From Bog-756 sp963713625 (GTDB lineage: Bacteria > Actinomycetota > Acidimicrobiia > Acidimicrobiales > RAAP-2), in the NCBI GenBank assembly GCA_963713625.1, contig CAVQMN010000005.1:387106-451105 (forward strand): DNA of 64,000 nucleotides, written 5' to 3'. Each line of letters starts with the position of its first letter. Position 1 is the first letter of the stretch. The position numbers and the translations under genes were made by a program. Of this stretch, positions 16,797 through 24,740 are shown one piece after another. Below the pieces are notes generated by a model. That model saw nothing but the letters and a program-made list of their open reading frames with translations. It was not told where the DNA came from and did no database searches.

Positions 16797-17420
16797 ATGA
16801 CCACGCCGGCCCGTGCCAGGACCCCGAGCGCGGGCATGGAGTCGGCGCTGCTCGATGCCGCCGCCGAGCTCCTCGAGCGTGAAGGGCCCGACGCCCTGTC
16901 CATCCGACGGATCGCCGCCGCCGCCGGCGTGGCGCCCATGGGCGTGTACAACCACTTCTCGTCCAAGTCGGGCATCGTCGAGGCCCTGTTCATTCAGGGG
17001 TTCGAGCGGCTCGGCCGGGCCATGGTCACGCTCAGTGAGATCGCCGACCCCCTCGACGCCCTGACGGAGGGCGGCCATCGCTACCGGGCCCTGGCCCTCG
17101 CCCACCCCATGGCCTACCAGATCATGTTCCTCCGGGCCGTACCCGGATTCGAGCCCAGTGAGGCGGCCAGGGCCATTGCCGCCCAAGCCTTCGAGGGACT
17201 GGTGGCCACCGTGCGACGGGCCATGGATGCCGGCCTGGTCGCCGAGGACGATCCGGAATTGATCTCGCAGGTGATCTGGGCCGGCATCCATGGCTGGGTG
17301 TCTCTCGAACTGTGCGGGATCGGCTTCGTCGAGGACACCGACCGGGGGGCGGACATGGTCTGCGCGGTGATGATGACGGGACTCGAACCCCGTTCACCTG
17401 CCCCGTTGCCCTCGAGTTGA
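16797..17420 (+). CDS. TetR/AcrR regulator with WHG-type C-terminal domain
   Basis: 207 residues. The helix-turn-helix is DALSIRRIAAAAGVAPMGVY followed by NHFSSKSGIVEALF. The C-terminal domain has IWAGIHGWVSLELCG, the WHG signature of one TetR C-terminal subfamily. It faces the MFS pump gene across an operator with perfect 11-bp arms, so it very probably represses the pump and itself. Confidence 0.92.
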   Translation: MTTPARARTPSAGMESALLDAAAELLEREGPDALSIRRIAAAAGVAPMGVYNHFSSKSGIVEALFIQGFERLGRAMVTLSEIADPLDALTEGGHRYRALALAHPMAYQIMFLRAVPGFEPSEAARAIAAQAFEGLVATVRRAMDAGLVAEDDPELISQVIWAGIHGWVSLELCGIGFVEDTDRGADMVCAVMMTGLEPRSPAPLPSS

Positions 17421-17584
17421 GGCGCACCGCCCGCCGGTGTAGAAATTGGACGACAAGCACCGGGGGGTGCCATTGAGACGGTCGTTCGCGGCCGCTGTCG
17501 GCACGGTCGTTCCCCGACCATCCACCATTGCTGAATTGCCTGTGGCTAGGGTTTTTCCGCACGGAAGCGTAGGTCGAGGAGCTG

Positions 17585-18352
17585 ATGCCCATGATCCTTG
17601 TGATCATCATTGTGGTGGCATGGATTGTGATCCTGACCCCCAGCGTGATCAAACGGCGGTCCAGCCTGGGCGAGATCGGGTCGATCTCCCACTTCCACCG
17701 ACAGCTCCGCGTGCTCGAGAACTCCGGTCCCGAACCCATCGTGACTCCGGCCTACCGGCTCCGGGCGGTCGACGGTAGCGGTGGGACCAACGGGACACCC
17801 GGGAATCCCGAGGTCACCGTCGTCCCGGTGCTCTCGGTGGTGGGTGCGAGCCAGCTCCCCCGCCCGGCCCTGGCCTTCCTGGGCGATGACCCGGTGGCCG
17901 AGCCGGCCGGTCCCTCGGGTGACCGGCACCGACTTCCAGCCATGGATCACGATCCGCGATCGAGTGAGCGTTGGACGCCCGGCTCTGCGGTCGAGGCAGG
18001 TCTCGGTGCGCCGGGCCGGATGAGCGCGGCCGAGGTGCGGTTCCGGGTCCGCCGACGCCGGCGCGACACCCTGGCCATCATGGCCGCCTTCGTGGTCGGC
18101 ACCCTGGCCATCGGCTTCGTGCCCGGGGCCTCCATGGTGTGGATCCTCACCGCGCTGTCCGGGGTGGCCCTGGCCGCCTATGTGGCCCTGTTGGTGCACC
18201 TCCGGCGGATGGCCGAGGAACGTGAGCACAAGCTCCGCTATCTGCGGCCCGACCGGTCGGTCAGACCCGAACCGGCAGCCGGGGTGGGGGACCCCATCCC
18301 CATCAGCGGTCGGTACGCCCATCCGTCGTACCAGACCTACGCGGCACGCTGA
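17585..18352 (+). CDS. GlpR/SepX-like divisome membrane protein (tentative)
   Basis: 255 residues. An N-terminal membrane helix (MILVIIIVVAWIVILTPSVI) is followed by an Arg/Ser-rich stretch, a variable middle of about 120 residues, then a basic patch VRFRVRRRRRDTLAIMAAFV leading into a paired helix region (residues about 157-205). This order (TM, long linker, RRRRR, TM pair) is that of the actinobacterial GlpR/SepX proteins that tether the divisome factor Glp to the membrane. The match is by architecture, not detailed sequence. GAGGAG precedes the ATG. Confidence 0.45.
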   Translation: MPMILVIIIVVAWIVILTPSVIKRRSSLGEIGSISHFHRQLRVLENSGPEPIVTPAYRLRAVDGSGGTNGTPGNPEVTVVPVLSVVGASQLPRPALAFLGDDPVAEPAGPSGDRHRLPAMDHDPRSSERWTPGSAVEAGLGAPGRMSAAEVRFRVRRRRRDTLAIMAAFVVGTLAIGFVPGASMVWILTALSGVALAAYVALLVHLRRMAEEREHKLRYLRPDRSVRPEPAAGVGDPIPISGRYAHPSYQTYAAR

Positions 18353-18420
18353 CCCACCGCTCGTCCTGAACCACGCGGCACCCTGAACCGCTCCGGACCC
18401 CGAACCGCTCCGCGTGTGGT

Positions 18421-19611
18421 TCAGCCCAGTTCTGTCCCCACCACCGAGACGAACGAGACCATCTCACCGGGGTAGCCCCCGAGGTTGTGGGTGAGAGCGA
18501 GCGTCCGGTCGGTGTGGATCTGACGTTCGGGGGTCGCTTCGCCCCGGAGCTGCAGCCACGTTTCGAAGAACATCCTGAGCCCCGACGCGCCCACCGGGTG
18601 GCCGAAGCTCTTGAGCCCCCCGTCCGGGTTGACCGGAAGCTCGCCGTCGCGGTCGAACGTGCCGGCCAGCACCTCCTTCCACGCCGTGCCCCGCTCGGCG
18701 AAGCCGAGGTCCTCCATGAGCACGAGCTCGGTGGGGGTGAAGCAGTCGTGCACCTCGGCCATGGCCAGTTGGTGACGGGGATCGGTCAGTCCGGCCTGGG
18801 CGTAGGCGTCCTCGGCGGCCCGGGCGCATTCGGGAAACCAGGTGTAGTCGTACTCGGGGTCGATGAGGCCCGACCCGCTGCCGGCCGAGAACGACAGGGC
18901 TTTGATGTAGAGGGGCTTGTCCGTGTAGCGGTGGGCGTCCTCGGCCCGGACCACGATGGCCGCCGCCGCCCCGTCGGCCACGCCGGCGCAGTCGAACACC
19001 CCGAGCCGTCCGGCCACCCGCGGTGACGCGCAGATGGTTTCGGTGGAGACCTCCTTGCGGAACTGGGCCCGGGGGTTGACGGCACCGTTGCGGTGGTTCT
19101 TCCACGAGATCCGGGCCAACACCTCGGTCAGCTCGTCCTCGCCCACGCCGTACTTCTTGCCGTAGGCCGGGGCCACCATGGAGAACATGGCCGCCGCGGT
19201 CAGGGTGCGGGCGGTTCCGTCGTTGGGGATGGGGAAGGCGTTGAGCCCCTGGTACCCGGAGTCCTTGACCTTTTCGGCCCCCACCGCCATGGCCACGTCG
19301 TAGGCGCCGGACGCCACCGCGTAGGCCGCAGCCCGCAGCGCCTCGGATCCGGTGGTGCAATAGTTCTCCACCCGGGTCACCGGCTTGCCCTCGAGCTGCA
19401 GGGGCCGGGCCAGGGTGATGCCGCTCATGCCCGACTGGGCGGTGCCGAACCAGTAGGCGTCCACATCGTCCTTGGTGACCCCGGCTGCCGCGAAGGTGTC
19501 CTCGGAGGCCTCGATGATCAGATCGTCGAGGCCCTTGTCCCAGTGCTCGGCGAACCGGGTGCAGCCCATACCCACGATCGCCACCCGGTCCTTGATCCCA
19601 TGCGATGCCAC
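18421..19611 (-). CDS. Thiolase-family acetyl-CoA acetyltransferase / SCP-2 type thiolase
   Basis: 396 residues from GTG 19611, with GAGGAG seven bases upstream. The nucleophile Cys is in RVENYCTTGSEALRAAAYAV and the C-terminal HxxG motif is SFGHPVGASGLRMF; the later segment LALTHNLGGYPGEM lacks the second catalytic Cys of biosynthetic thiolases, as in the SCP-2/lipid-transfer group (Ltp2-like). It would cleave a 3-ketoacyl-CoA or a retro-aldol substrate. It is followed upstream by a gene combining an HMG-CoA-synthase-like part with an OB-fold domain, which is the usual partner of this thiolase class. Confidence 0.88.
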   Translation of the reverse strand: MASHGIKDRVAIVGMGCTRFAEHWDKGLDDLIIEASEDTFAAAGVTKDDVDAYWFGTAQSGMSGITLARPLQLEGKPVTRVENYCTTGSEALRAAAYAVASGAYDVAMAVGAEKVKDSGYQGLNAFPIPNDGTARTLTAAAMFSMVAPAYGKKYGVGEDELTEVLARISWKNHRNGAVNPRAQFRKEVSTETICASPRVAGRLGVFDCAGVADGAAAAIVVRAEDAHRYTDKPLYIKALSFSAGSGSGLIDPEYDYTWFPECARAAEDAYAQAGLTDPRHQLAMAEVHDCFTPTELVLMEDLGFAERGTAWKEVLAGTFDRDGELPVNPDGGLKSFGHPVGASGLRMFFETWLQLRGEATPERQIHTDRTLALTHNLGGYPGEMVSFVSVVGTELG

Positions 19612-19632
19612 CGTCAGTCTCCTCTGCTCAGA

Positions 19633-19677
19633 ATCATCGTGCTGCGCATCATCGTTCTGCGCATCATCGTGCTGTGT
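19633..19677. repeat. Three tandem 15-nt units between thiolase and OB-fold genes
   Basis: ATCATCGTGCTGCGC, ATCATCGTTCTGCGC and ATCATCGTGCTGTGT follow each other at 19633-19677. The array spans the stop codon of the OB-fold gene (19664) and the leader of the thiolase gene. If read in frame it would encode a DDAQ-type pentapeptide repeat, but the thiolase start is placed after it. Confidence 0.8.
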
Positions 19678-21103
19678 CCTTGGCGCCACCGGTGCGCACC
19701 GGCTTGGCCTTCCAGAAGTAGTCGTGGATGCCGTCCGCGGTGAACAGCTTCCTGAACGTCATGGTGACCCGGTCCCCGATATCCACCGTGTCGGGGTCGA
19801 CGTCGGTGAGCTCGACCGGGAACCGCCCGCCGCCGTCGAAATCCAGCACGGCGAAGACGATGGGCGGGCTGGGGGAGTAGGCCAGCCGGTCGATGGTGTA
19901 GGTGGCGATGGTGGCCTCGGTTCCGGCCATGTCCACCGGGTCCATGTCGTCGACGGCGCCCCCCTTCATCGAGATCCGCGCCGGCGGGAGGTGCACGGCG
20001 TCCGAGGCGCGGTCGCGGGAACCGACGAACCCGAACTTCCAGTCCTCGTTGCGCCAGGCGGCCGACGCCGAGACCCGCTGGGGCTCGGGACGACGGGGAG
20101 GCTCGGTGGTGACCATGCCCCGCCACGACAGGAACTTGCCATAGCTGAGGTCGGCGCCCGCGCCCACCTGGTCGGCCACCGACCGGGCCGGGGACCACGA
20201 GGCCAGGGCGTCGGTGGTCCGGAACACGAACACGTCGGCCCCGTCGGCCAACGCCACGACGGCCAGCACCTCGCCGGGTCGGGCCTGTTCGACCATGGAG
20301 GCCAACACCAGACCGGGGTGGGCGGCACCGGTCTGTCCCACCGATGAGCTCAGATCGTCGACCACCGCGCCGTCGCCCACGCCGAGTTTGCGGGTCAGGG
20401 CCTTGACCGCCCGGCCGTGCATGCCGGTGACCACCACCCGGTCGACCTGGTCGGCGGTGAGCCCTGTCGCCTTGAGGGCCGACTCCCACGCCTCGGTGCC
20501 CAGGGGGACGTACCGGGTCTCGCCGAACCGCTCCTCCCACACCCGGGAGCGCCGGTCGCCGGCGGTGCGCCAACGGTCGAGGAACTCGTCGCTCACCGAG
20601 GCGCCGCCCAGGTACTCGGCGATCACCGGCGTACCGGGGGCGTCGTCACCGACCAGGACGGCGGCGGCCCCGTCCCCGCCGGCCGACTCGTCGCCCGACG
20701 TGGGGAGGCCGTCCCGGAGGTCGGACAACACGACCAGGGTGGTGCCGGTGCCGGCGGCCGCCAGGCTCGAGCGCAGGACGCCCGAGCCCGACCGGAGGGC
20801 GCCGCCGAAGTCGAAGGCGGCCACGTGGGAGGGCTGGCGCAGCGCCGAGTGGATGGCGGTGGCGTTGGTCTTGTCCAGGTAGGCGGGTGTGGCCGTGGCG
20901 AACCAGATGGTGGACGGGGCCGCCCCGGGGGCCGACCGCAGGGCCAGGCGGGCCGCCTCCACCCCCATGGTGGTCGTGTCCTCGTCGTGGGAGGCCACCG
21001 ATCGGGTGCCCTTGCCGCCTCCGGTCCCGAAGACCTGGGCCACGTCGGAGCGCTGGAGGCGCCGGTAGGGGACGTAACCGGCGATGCTGGTGATGCCTCT
21101 CAT
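19664..21103 (-). CDS. HMG-CoA-synthase-like thiolase-fold protein fused to DUF35 OB-fold domain
   Basis: 479 residues. Residues 1-330 form a ketoacyl-synthase/HMG-CoA-synthase-like thiolase fold (MRGITSIAGYVPYRRLQRSD at the start; GDGAAAVLVGDDAPGTPVIA in the middle; LSSSVGQTGAAHPGLVLAS). Residues from about 350 to the end are a DUF35 domain: a zinc-ribbon position (GFVGSRDRASDAVHLPPAR) and an OB fold ending FTADGIHDYFWKAKPVR. The ribbon has none of its four expected cysteines. This class partners SCP-2 type thiolases in steroid and acyl-CoA catabolism; the thiolase gene lies directly downstream. Confidence 0.85.
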   Translation of the reverse strand: MRGITSIAGYVPYRRLQRSDVAQVFGTGGGKGTRSVASHDEDTTTMGVEAARLALRSAPGAAPSTIWFATATPAYLDKTNATAIHSALRQPSHVAAFDFGGALRSGSGVLRSSLAAAGTGTTLVVLSDLRDGLPTSGDESAGGDGAAAVLVGDDAPGTPVIAEYLGGASVSDEFLDRWRTAGDRRSRVWEERFGETRYVPLGTEAWESALKATGLTADQVDRVVVTGMHGRAVKALTRKLGVGDGAVVDDLSSSVGQTGAAHPGLVLASMVEQARPGEVLAVVALADGADVFVFRTTDALASWSPARSVADQVGAGADLSYGKFLSWRGMVTTEPPRRPEPQRVSASAAWRNEDWKFGFVGSRDRASDAVHLPPARISMKGGAVDDMDPVDMAGTEATIATYTIDRLAYSPSPPIVFAVLDFDGGGRFPVELTDVDPDTVDIGDRVTMTFRKLFTADGIHDYFWKAKPVRTGGAKDTAR

Positions 21104-21164
21104 CTGGTTCGATGTTCCCTTCGCTGGCCTCGACTGCCTCCTCATCCTATGATGTCCACAGTAT

Positions 21165-21175
21165 CTGACGGTCAG
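21165..21175. promoter_or_regulatory. Palindrome CTGAC-G-GTCAG in the divergent gap
   Basis: CTGACGGTCAG is a perfect palindrome around a central G, followed directly by TCAG, giving two overlapping GTCAG half sites. It lies between the OB-fold gene (start 21103) and the acyl-CoA dehydrogenase gene (start 21226). Sites of this TGACNGTCA form often bind TetR-type regulators of acyl-CoA catabolism in actinobacteria; the binding protein here is unknown. Confidence 0.5.
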
Positions 21176-21225
21176 TCAGGAAACCACTGCGGCAGCCGCC
21201 GCTCCCCGATGACGGAGGCCCGACC

Positions 21226-22407
21226 ATGGACTTCGAGTTCACCCCGGAACAGCTCGACTTCGTCAAGGAGGTCGAGGAGTTCCTCGACCAGAACGACGAT
21301 CCCGAGGTCTTCGACGTCACCCGCGAGAACATGGCCCAGATCGTGGACACGCCCCGGCGCCGCCAGTTCATGGCCAAGGTGGGGGAGCAGGGATGGCTCG
21401 GCATCACCTGGCCCGAAGAGTACGGGGGCAAGGCCGGCGAGGGCATCTACGAGTACCTGCTCAACGAGGCGCTGGCGGCCCGGGGTGGGCCCCAGATCGG
21501 CAAGGGCGTGGGCATCATCGGCAAGACCATCATCAGCCACGGCAGTGAACGGCTGAAGCAGGAGTTCCTGCCCAAGATCCTCCGCAACGAGGTCGAGTTC
21601 GCCGTGGGCTATTCCGAGCCCAACGCCGGATCGGACGCCGCCTCCATGCAGCTGAAGGCGACCAAGGTGGACGGGGGGTGGAACCTCAACGGTCAGAAGA
21701 CCTGGACCACCTCGGCCCACTTCGCCGACTGGTACTGGGTGGGTGCCCGCACCGATCCCGACGCGGTCAAGCACTTCGGGATCACCCTGTTTCTGGTGCC
21801 GATGAACCACCCGAACATCACCATCAAAGAGATCTGGACGATGGGCGACGAGCGAACCAACGAGGTCTACCTCGACGACGTGTTCGTGCCCGACGACTAT
21901 GTGGTGGGCGAGCTCAACAAGGGGTTCCAGTACATCTCCGAGGCGCTCGATCTCGAACGCTTCACGCTGTTCACCTACTCACCCATCGCCCAGCGCCTCG
22001 ACCTGCTGACCGAGTACGTGAAGAACGCCACCCGCGACGGCGAGCCGCTGAAGGACGACGCCGTGACCCGGTCGCGTATCGCCCAGTTGCACACCCAGGC
22101 CGAGGTGGCCCGGGTGCTGGGCCTCAAGTTCGTCTTCGCCTCGTCCCAGGGCGGTGCCCCGCCCACCGCCGAAGCGTCCGAGTACAAGCTGTTCACCACC
22201 GAGTACTCGCGGCGGTTGGCCAACGCCTCCATGGACATCGGTGGGCCCGGCGCCCAGCTGCGGGTCCGCGATGAGGACGCCCCCATGGTGGGCCGGGCCG
22301 AGTCGACCTACCGGTACACGGTCATCGACACCATCGGCGGCGGTGCCTCGGAGATCCAGAAGAACATCATCGCCCGGCGCAAGCTCGGCCTGCCGAAGAA
22401 CTTCTGA
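21226..22407 (+). CDS. Acyl-CoA dehydrogenase
   Basis: 393 residues, full-length ACAD. GGAGG lies before ATG 21226. Landmarks are FAVGYSEPNAGSDAASMQLK (FAD/substrate loop), NGQKTWTTSAHFADWYWVG, and the C-terminal GGGASEIQKNIIARRKLGLP that binds FAD. It would oxidise an acyl-CoA to the 2,3-enoyl-CoA in the cytosol. A second ACAD is encoded five genes downstream (24741), and such pairs can form alpha2beta2 heterotetramers on steroid-CoA substrates. Confidence 0.93.
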   Translation: MDFEFTPEQLDFVKEVEEFLDQNDDPEVFDVTRENMAQIVDTPRRRQFMAKVGEQGWLGITWPEEYGGKAGEGIYEYLLNEALAARGGPQIGKGVGIIGKTIISHGSERLKQEFLPKILRNEVEFAVGYSEPNAGSDAASMQLKATKVDGGWNLNGQKTWTTSAHFADWYWVGARTDPDAVKHFGITLFLVPMNHPNITIKEIWTMGDERTNEVYLDDVFVPDDYVVGELNKGFQYISEALDLERFTLFTYSPIAQRLDLLTEYVKNATRDGEPLKDDAVTRSRIAQLHTQAEVARVLGLKFVFASSQGGAPPTAEASEYKLFTTEYSRRLANASMDIGGPGAQLRVRDEDAPMVGRAESTYRYTVIDTIGGGASEIQKNIIARRKLGLPKNF

Positions 22408-22422
22408 CCGCTCCCGACGCCC

Positions 22423-23670
22423 GTGACCGACACATCCACCGCCGAACCCGTCGCGCCGCCGACGACCACCGGATCCGACGGTCCGGGCGGACCCCTCCGG
22501 GGGGTGACCGTGCTCGACCTGGCCAGCGTGGGGCCGGCCGCCCGGTGCACGCGGCTGCTGGCCGACTACGGCGCCACCGTGGTCAAGGTGGGCGCCGTCC
22601 CGGGGAAGGGGGCCCAACCCATCACTCCGCCCTTCTATGCCTACAGCGGGTCGCGTTACCTGCTCCGCACGGCCATCGACCTGAAGGCCAAAGAGGGCCG
22701 CGATGCCTTTCTGGCCCTGGTCCGCACGGCCGACGTGGTGGTGGAGAGCTTCCGCCCCGGGGTGGTCGACCGGCTGGGGCTCGGCTTCGCCGATCTCCGC
22801 GCCGTCAATCCCCGGATCATCCTCTGCTCGACCACGGGCTACGGGCAGAGCGGTCCTCGGGCCGCCTGGGCCGGCCACGACATCAACTACCTGGCCCAGG
22901 GCGGCTACCTGGCCACGACCGAGCCGCGGGCCGACGGCGGGCCGCCGGTGTCCGGCGCCACCATCGCCGACGCGGCCGGCGGGGGCATGCACGCGGCCCT
23001 GGCCGTGATGGCCGCGCTCATCGGGCGGGGCGTCGACGGGCCGGGCGTGCACCTCGACGTGTCCATCGCCGACGGCGTGCTCTGGCTCACTTCGCTGGCC
23101 GTCGACGAGCACCTGGCCACCGGGGCCGAGGTGGGTCACGGTCAGAACATCATCACCGGTCGCTACGCCTGCTACGACTCGTACCGGGCTGCGGACGGTG
23201 GCTGGCTGGCCGTCGGGGCCATCGAGCCCAAGTTCTACGCCAACCTGTGTCGCCTCCTCGGCTGCGAGCAGTGGCTGGACCACCAGCTCGACGACGGCGC
23301 ACAGGACAAGATCAGGGCCGACTTCAAAGCCGCCTTCGCCACCCGCGACCGCGACGACTGGGTGTCGGAGCTGGCCGCGGCCGACACCTGCGTCACCCCG
23401 GTCCTGTCGGTGGACGAACTGGTCGACGACGACCAGTTCGGGGCCCGGCACGCCTTTGTCGACGCCGTGGCCGCGCCGTCGGACGCCGGTACCTCTTCGG
23501 GCCCGGTCCGGTTCCGCCAGGTGGCGCCGGTGCTGGCCGGCATGCAGCTACCCGACGAACCGGTGGCGGTCGGCGACCCGCTCCGGTCCGACACCGACCG
23601 GCTGCTGGCCGAGGCGGGACTGACACCATCGCACATCGGCGGTCTACGGGAACGGGGGATCGTGGCGTGA
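22423..23670 (+). CDS. CaiB/BaiF family CoA transferase
   Basis: 415 residues from GTG 22423, 15 bp after the dehydrogenase stop. It has the class III CoA-transferase features: GVTVLDLASVGPAARCTRLL at the start, KAKEGRDAFLALVRTADVVV, and WAGHDINYLAQGG with the catalytic Asp. The stop overlaps the next GTG. Family members move CoA between acids or act as alpha-methylacyl-CoA racemases; the GHDxNYxA motif is common to both. Either activity would suit a branched or steroid acyl-CoA route. Confidence 0.9.
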   Translation: MTDTSTAEPVAPPTTTGSDGPGGPLRGVTVLDLASVGPAARCTRLLADYGATVVKVGAVPGKGAQPITPPFYAYSGSRYLLRTAIDLKAKEGRDAFLALVRTADVVVESFRPGVVDRLGLGFADLRAVNPRIILCSTTGYGQSGPRAAWAGHDINYLAQGGYLATTEPRADGGPPVSGATIADAAGGGMHAALAVMAALIGRGVDGPGVHLDVSIADGVLWLTSLAVDEHLATGAEVGHGQNIITGRYACYDSYRAADGGWLAVGAIEPKFYANLCRLLGCEQWLDHQLDDGAQDKIRADFKAAFATRDRDDWVSELAAADTCVTPVLSVDELVDDDQFGARHAFVDAVAAPSDAGTSSGPVRFRQVAPVLAGMQLPDEPVAVGDPLRSDTDRLLAEAGLTPSHIGGLRERGIVA

Positions 23671-24206
23671 GCGCCATCGGCATCGACGACATCGACGGCC
23701 TCATCGGGGTCGAGCAGTACGAGGAGCAGGGGGAGTTCCCCGTCGAGCGGGGTTACGTGTGGACCACGTGCTCGTCGGTGGAGAACGGCAACCCCATCTT
23801 CTGGGACGACGAGGTGGCCGAGGCGGTGACCGGTGGGCCCATCGCCCCGCCGACCATGGTCTCGGTCTGGTTCCGTCCCCACCACTGGGCGCCGGGACGC
23901 GACACGGCGGGACTGCCCCTGCAGGTGCACTTCGACCTCAAAGAGGGCCTGGGCCTACCCGAGGCGGTGATGAGCGACAACACCATCGTCTTCCACGAGC
24001 CGGTCCGGCCCGGCGACCGGCTGGTGACCCGTCAGATCCTCCGCTCGGTGAGTGACGAGAAGACAACCAAACTGGGCACCGGCCGGTTCTGGGTCATCGA
24101 TGTCGAATACCGCAACCAGGGTGGCGAGCTGGTGGCCGTCGAGAGCTACACCGGGTTCGGCTACCGGCGGGATGGGGCTCCGAGCCGGACGGGGGCCCGG
24201 TCGTGA
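23667..24206 (+). CDS. MaoC-like (FAS1-type) dehydratase subunit, probably non-catalytic
   Basis: 179 residues from GTG 23667, overlapping the CoA transferase stop. The segment GGPIAPPTMVSVWFRPHHWA and LHxD-lacking core HFDLKEGLGLPEAVMSDNTI resemble the FAS1-like dehydratase N-terminal MaoC family. The usual Asp-x4-His catalytic pair is not seen, while the next gene has it, so the two probably form a heteromeric hydratase as ChsH1/ChsH2 do. Confidence 0.8.
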   Translation: MSAIGIDDIDGLIGVEQYEEQGEFPVERGYVWTTCSSVENGNPIFWDDEVAEAVTGGPIAPPTMVSVWFRPHHWAPGRDTAGLPLQVHFDLKEGLGLPEAVMSDNTIVFHEPVRPGDRLVTRQILRSVSDEKTTKLGTGRFWVIDVEYRNQGGELVAVESYTGFGYRRDGAPSRTGARS

Positions 24207-24691
24207 GTGCGCCCGCCGTCAGCCGCCTCCTCCTGTCCGACGTGACCGTGGGGGACACGCTGCCCGAGTTGGCCTACCCGGTCACCGCCACCACCGTCGT
24301 CCTCGGGGCGCTGGCCGCCCGGGACTGGCGGCCCATGCACCACGACAAGGATTTCGCCGTCGAGCGCAACGGCACCCGCGACATATTCCTCAACACACCC
24401 AACCAGGCGGCCTGGTTCGAGCGGTTCGTGACCGACTGGACCGGCCCCTACGGCCGACTGCGGCGGATGACCTTCCGGATGCTCGGTTCGATCTTCCCCG
24501 GCGACACCATGGTCTTCACCGGGGCGGTCACCGACACCGGGGTGGACGAGACCGGATGTGGCTGGGCCGCGGTCGACATCGCCGTGTCCGTCGACGGCGA
24601 CCCGAAGACCACCTGCCAGGCGCGGGTGGCGCTGCCGGTGGACGAGGACGACAACCCCTGGACCCGCACCGGCGACCGGTGGCAGCCGTGA
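24203..24691 (+). CDS. MaoC-like enoyl-CoA hydratase, catalytic subunit
   Basis: 162 residues from GTG 24203, which overlaps the previous stop by four bases. The catalytic motif is AARDWRPMHHDKDFAV, in the position of the hydratase-2 Asp-x4-His pair, followed by DIFLNTPNQAAWFERFVTDW. It would add water across a 2-enoyl-CoA. The tight overlap with the preceding gene suggests equal production of two partner subunits. Confidence 0.85.
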   Translation: MSAPAVSRLLLSDVTVGDTLPELAYPVTATTVVLGALAARDWRPMHHDKDFAVERNGTRDIFLNTPNQAAWFERFVTDWTGPYGRLRRMTFRMLGSIFPGDTMVFTGAVTDTGVDETGCGWAAVDIAVSVDGDPKTTCQARVALPVDEDDNPWTRTGDRWQP

Positions 24692-24740
24692 CCGGCCCGG
24701 GACCACGACCCATCGCATCACCCGAAGAGGAGAGCTGACC

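Noticed and set aside
22545..24206. A 553-codon gene spanning the CoA transferase and MaoC genes
   Set aside because: Its first two thirds are an out-of-frame shadow of the CoA transferase; only the last 180 codons match a family.
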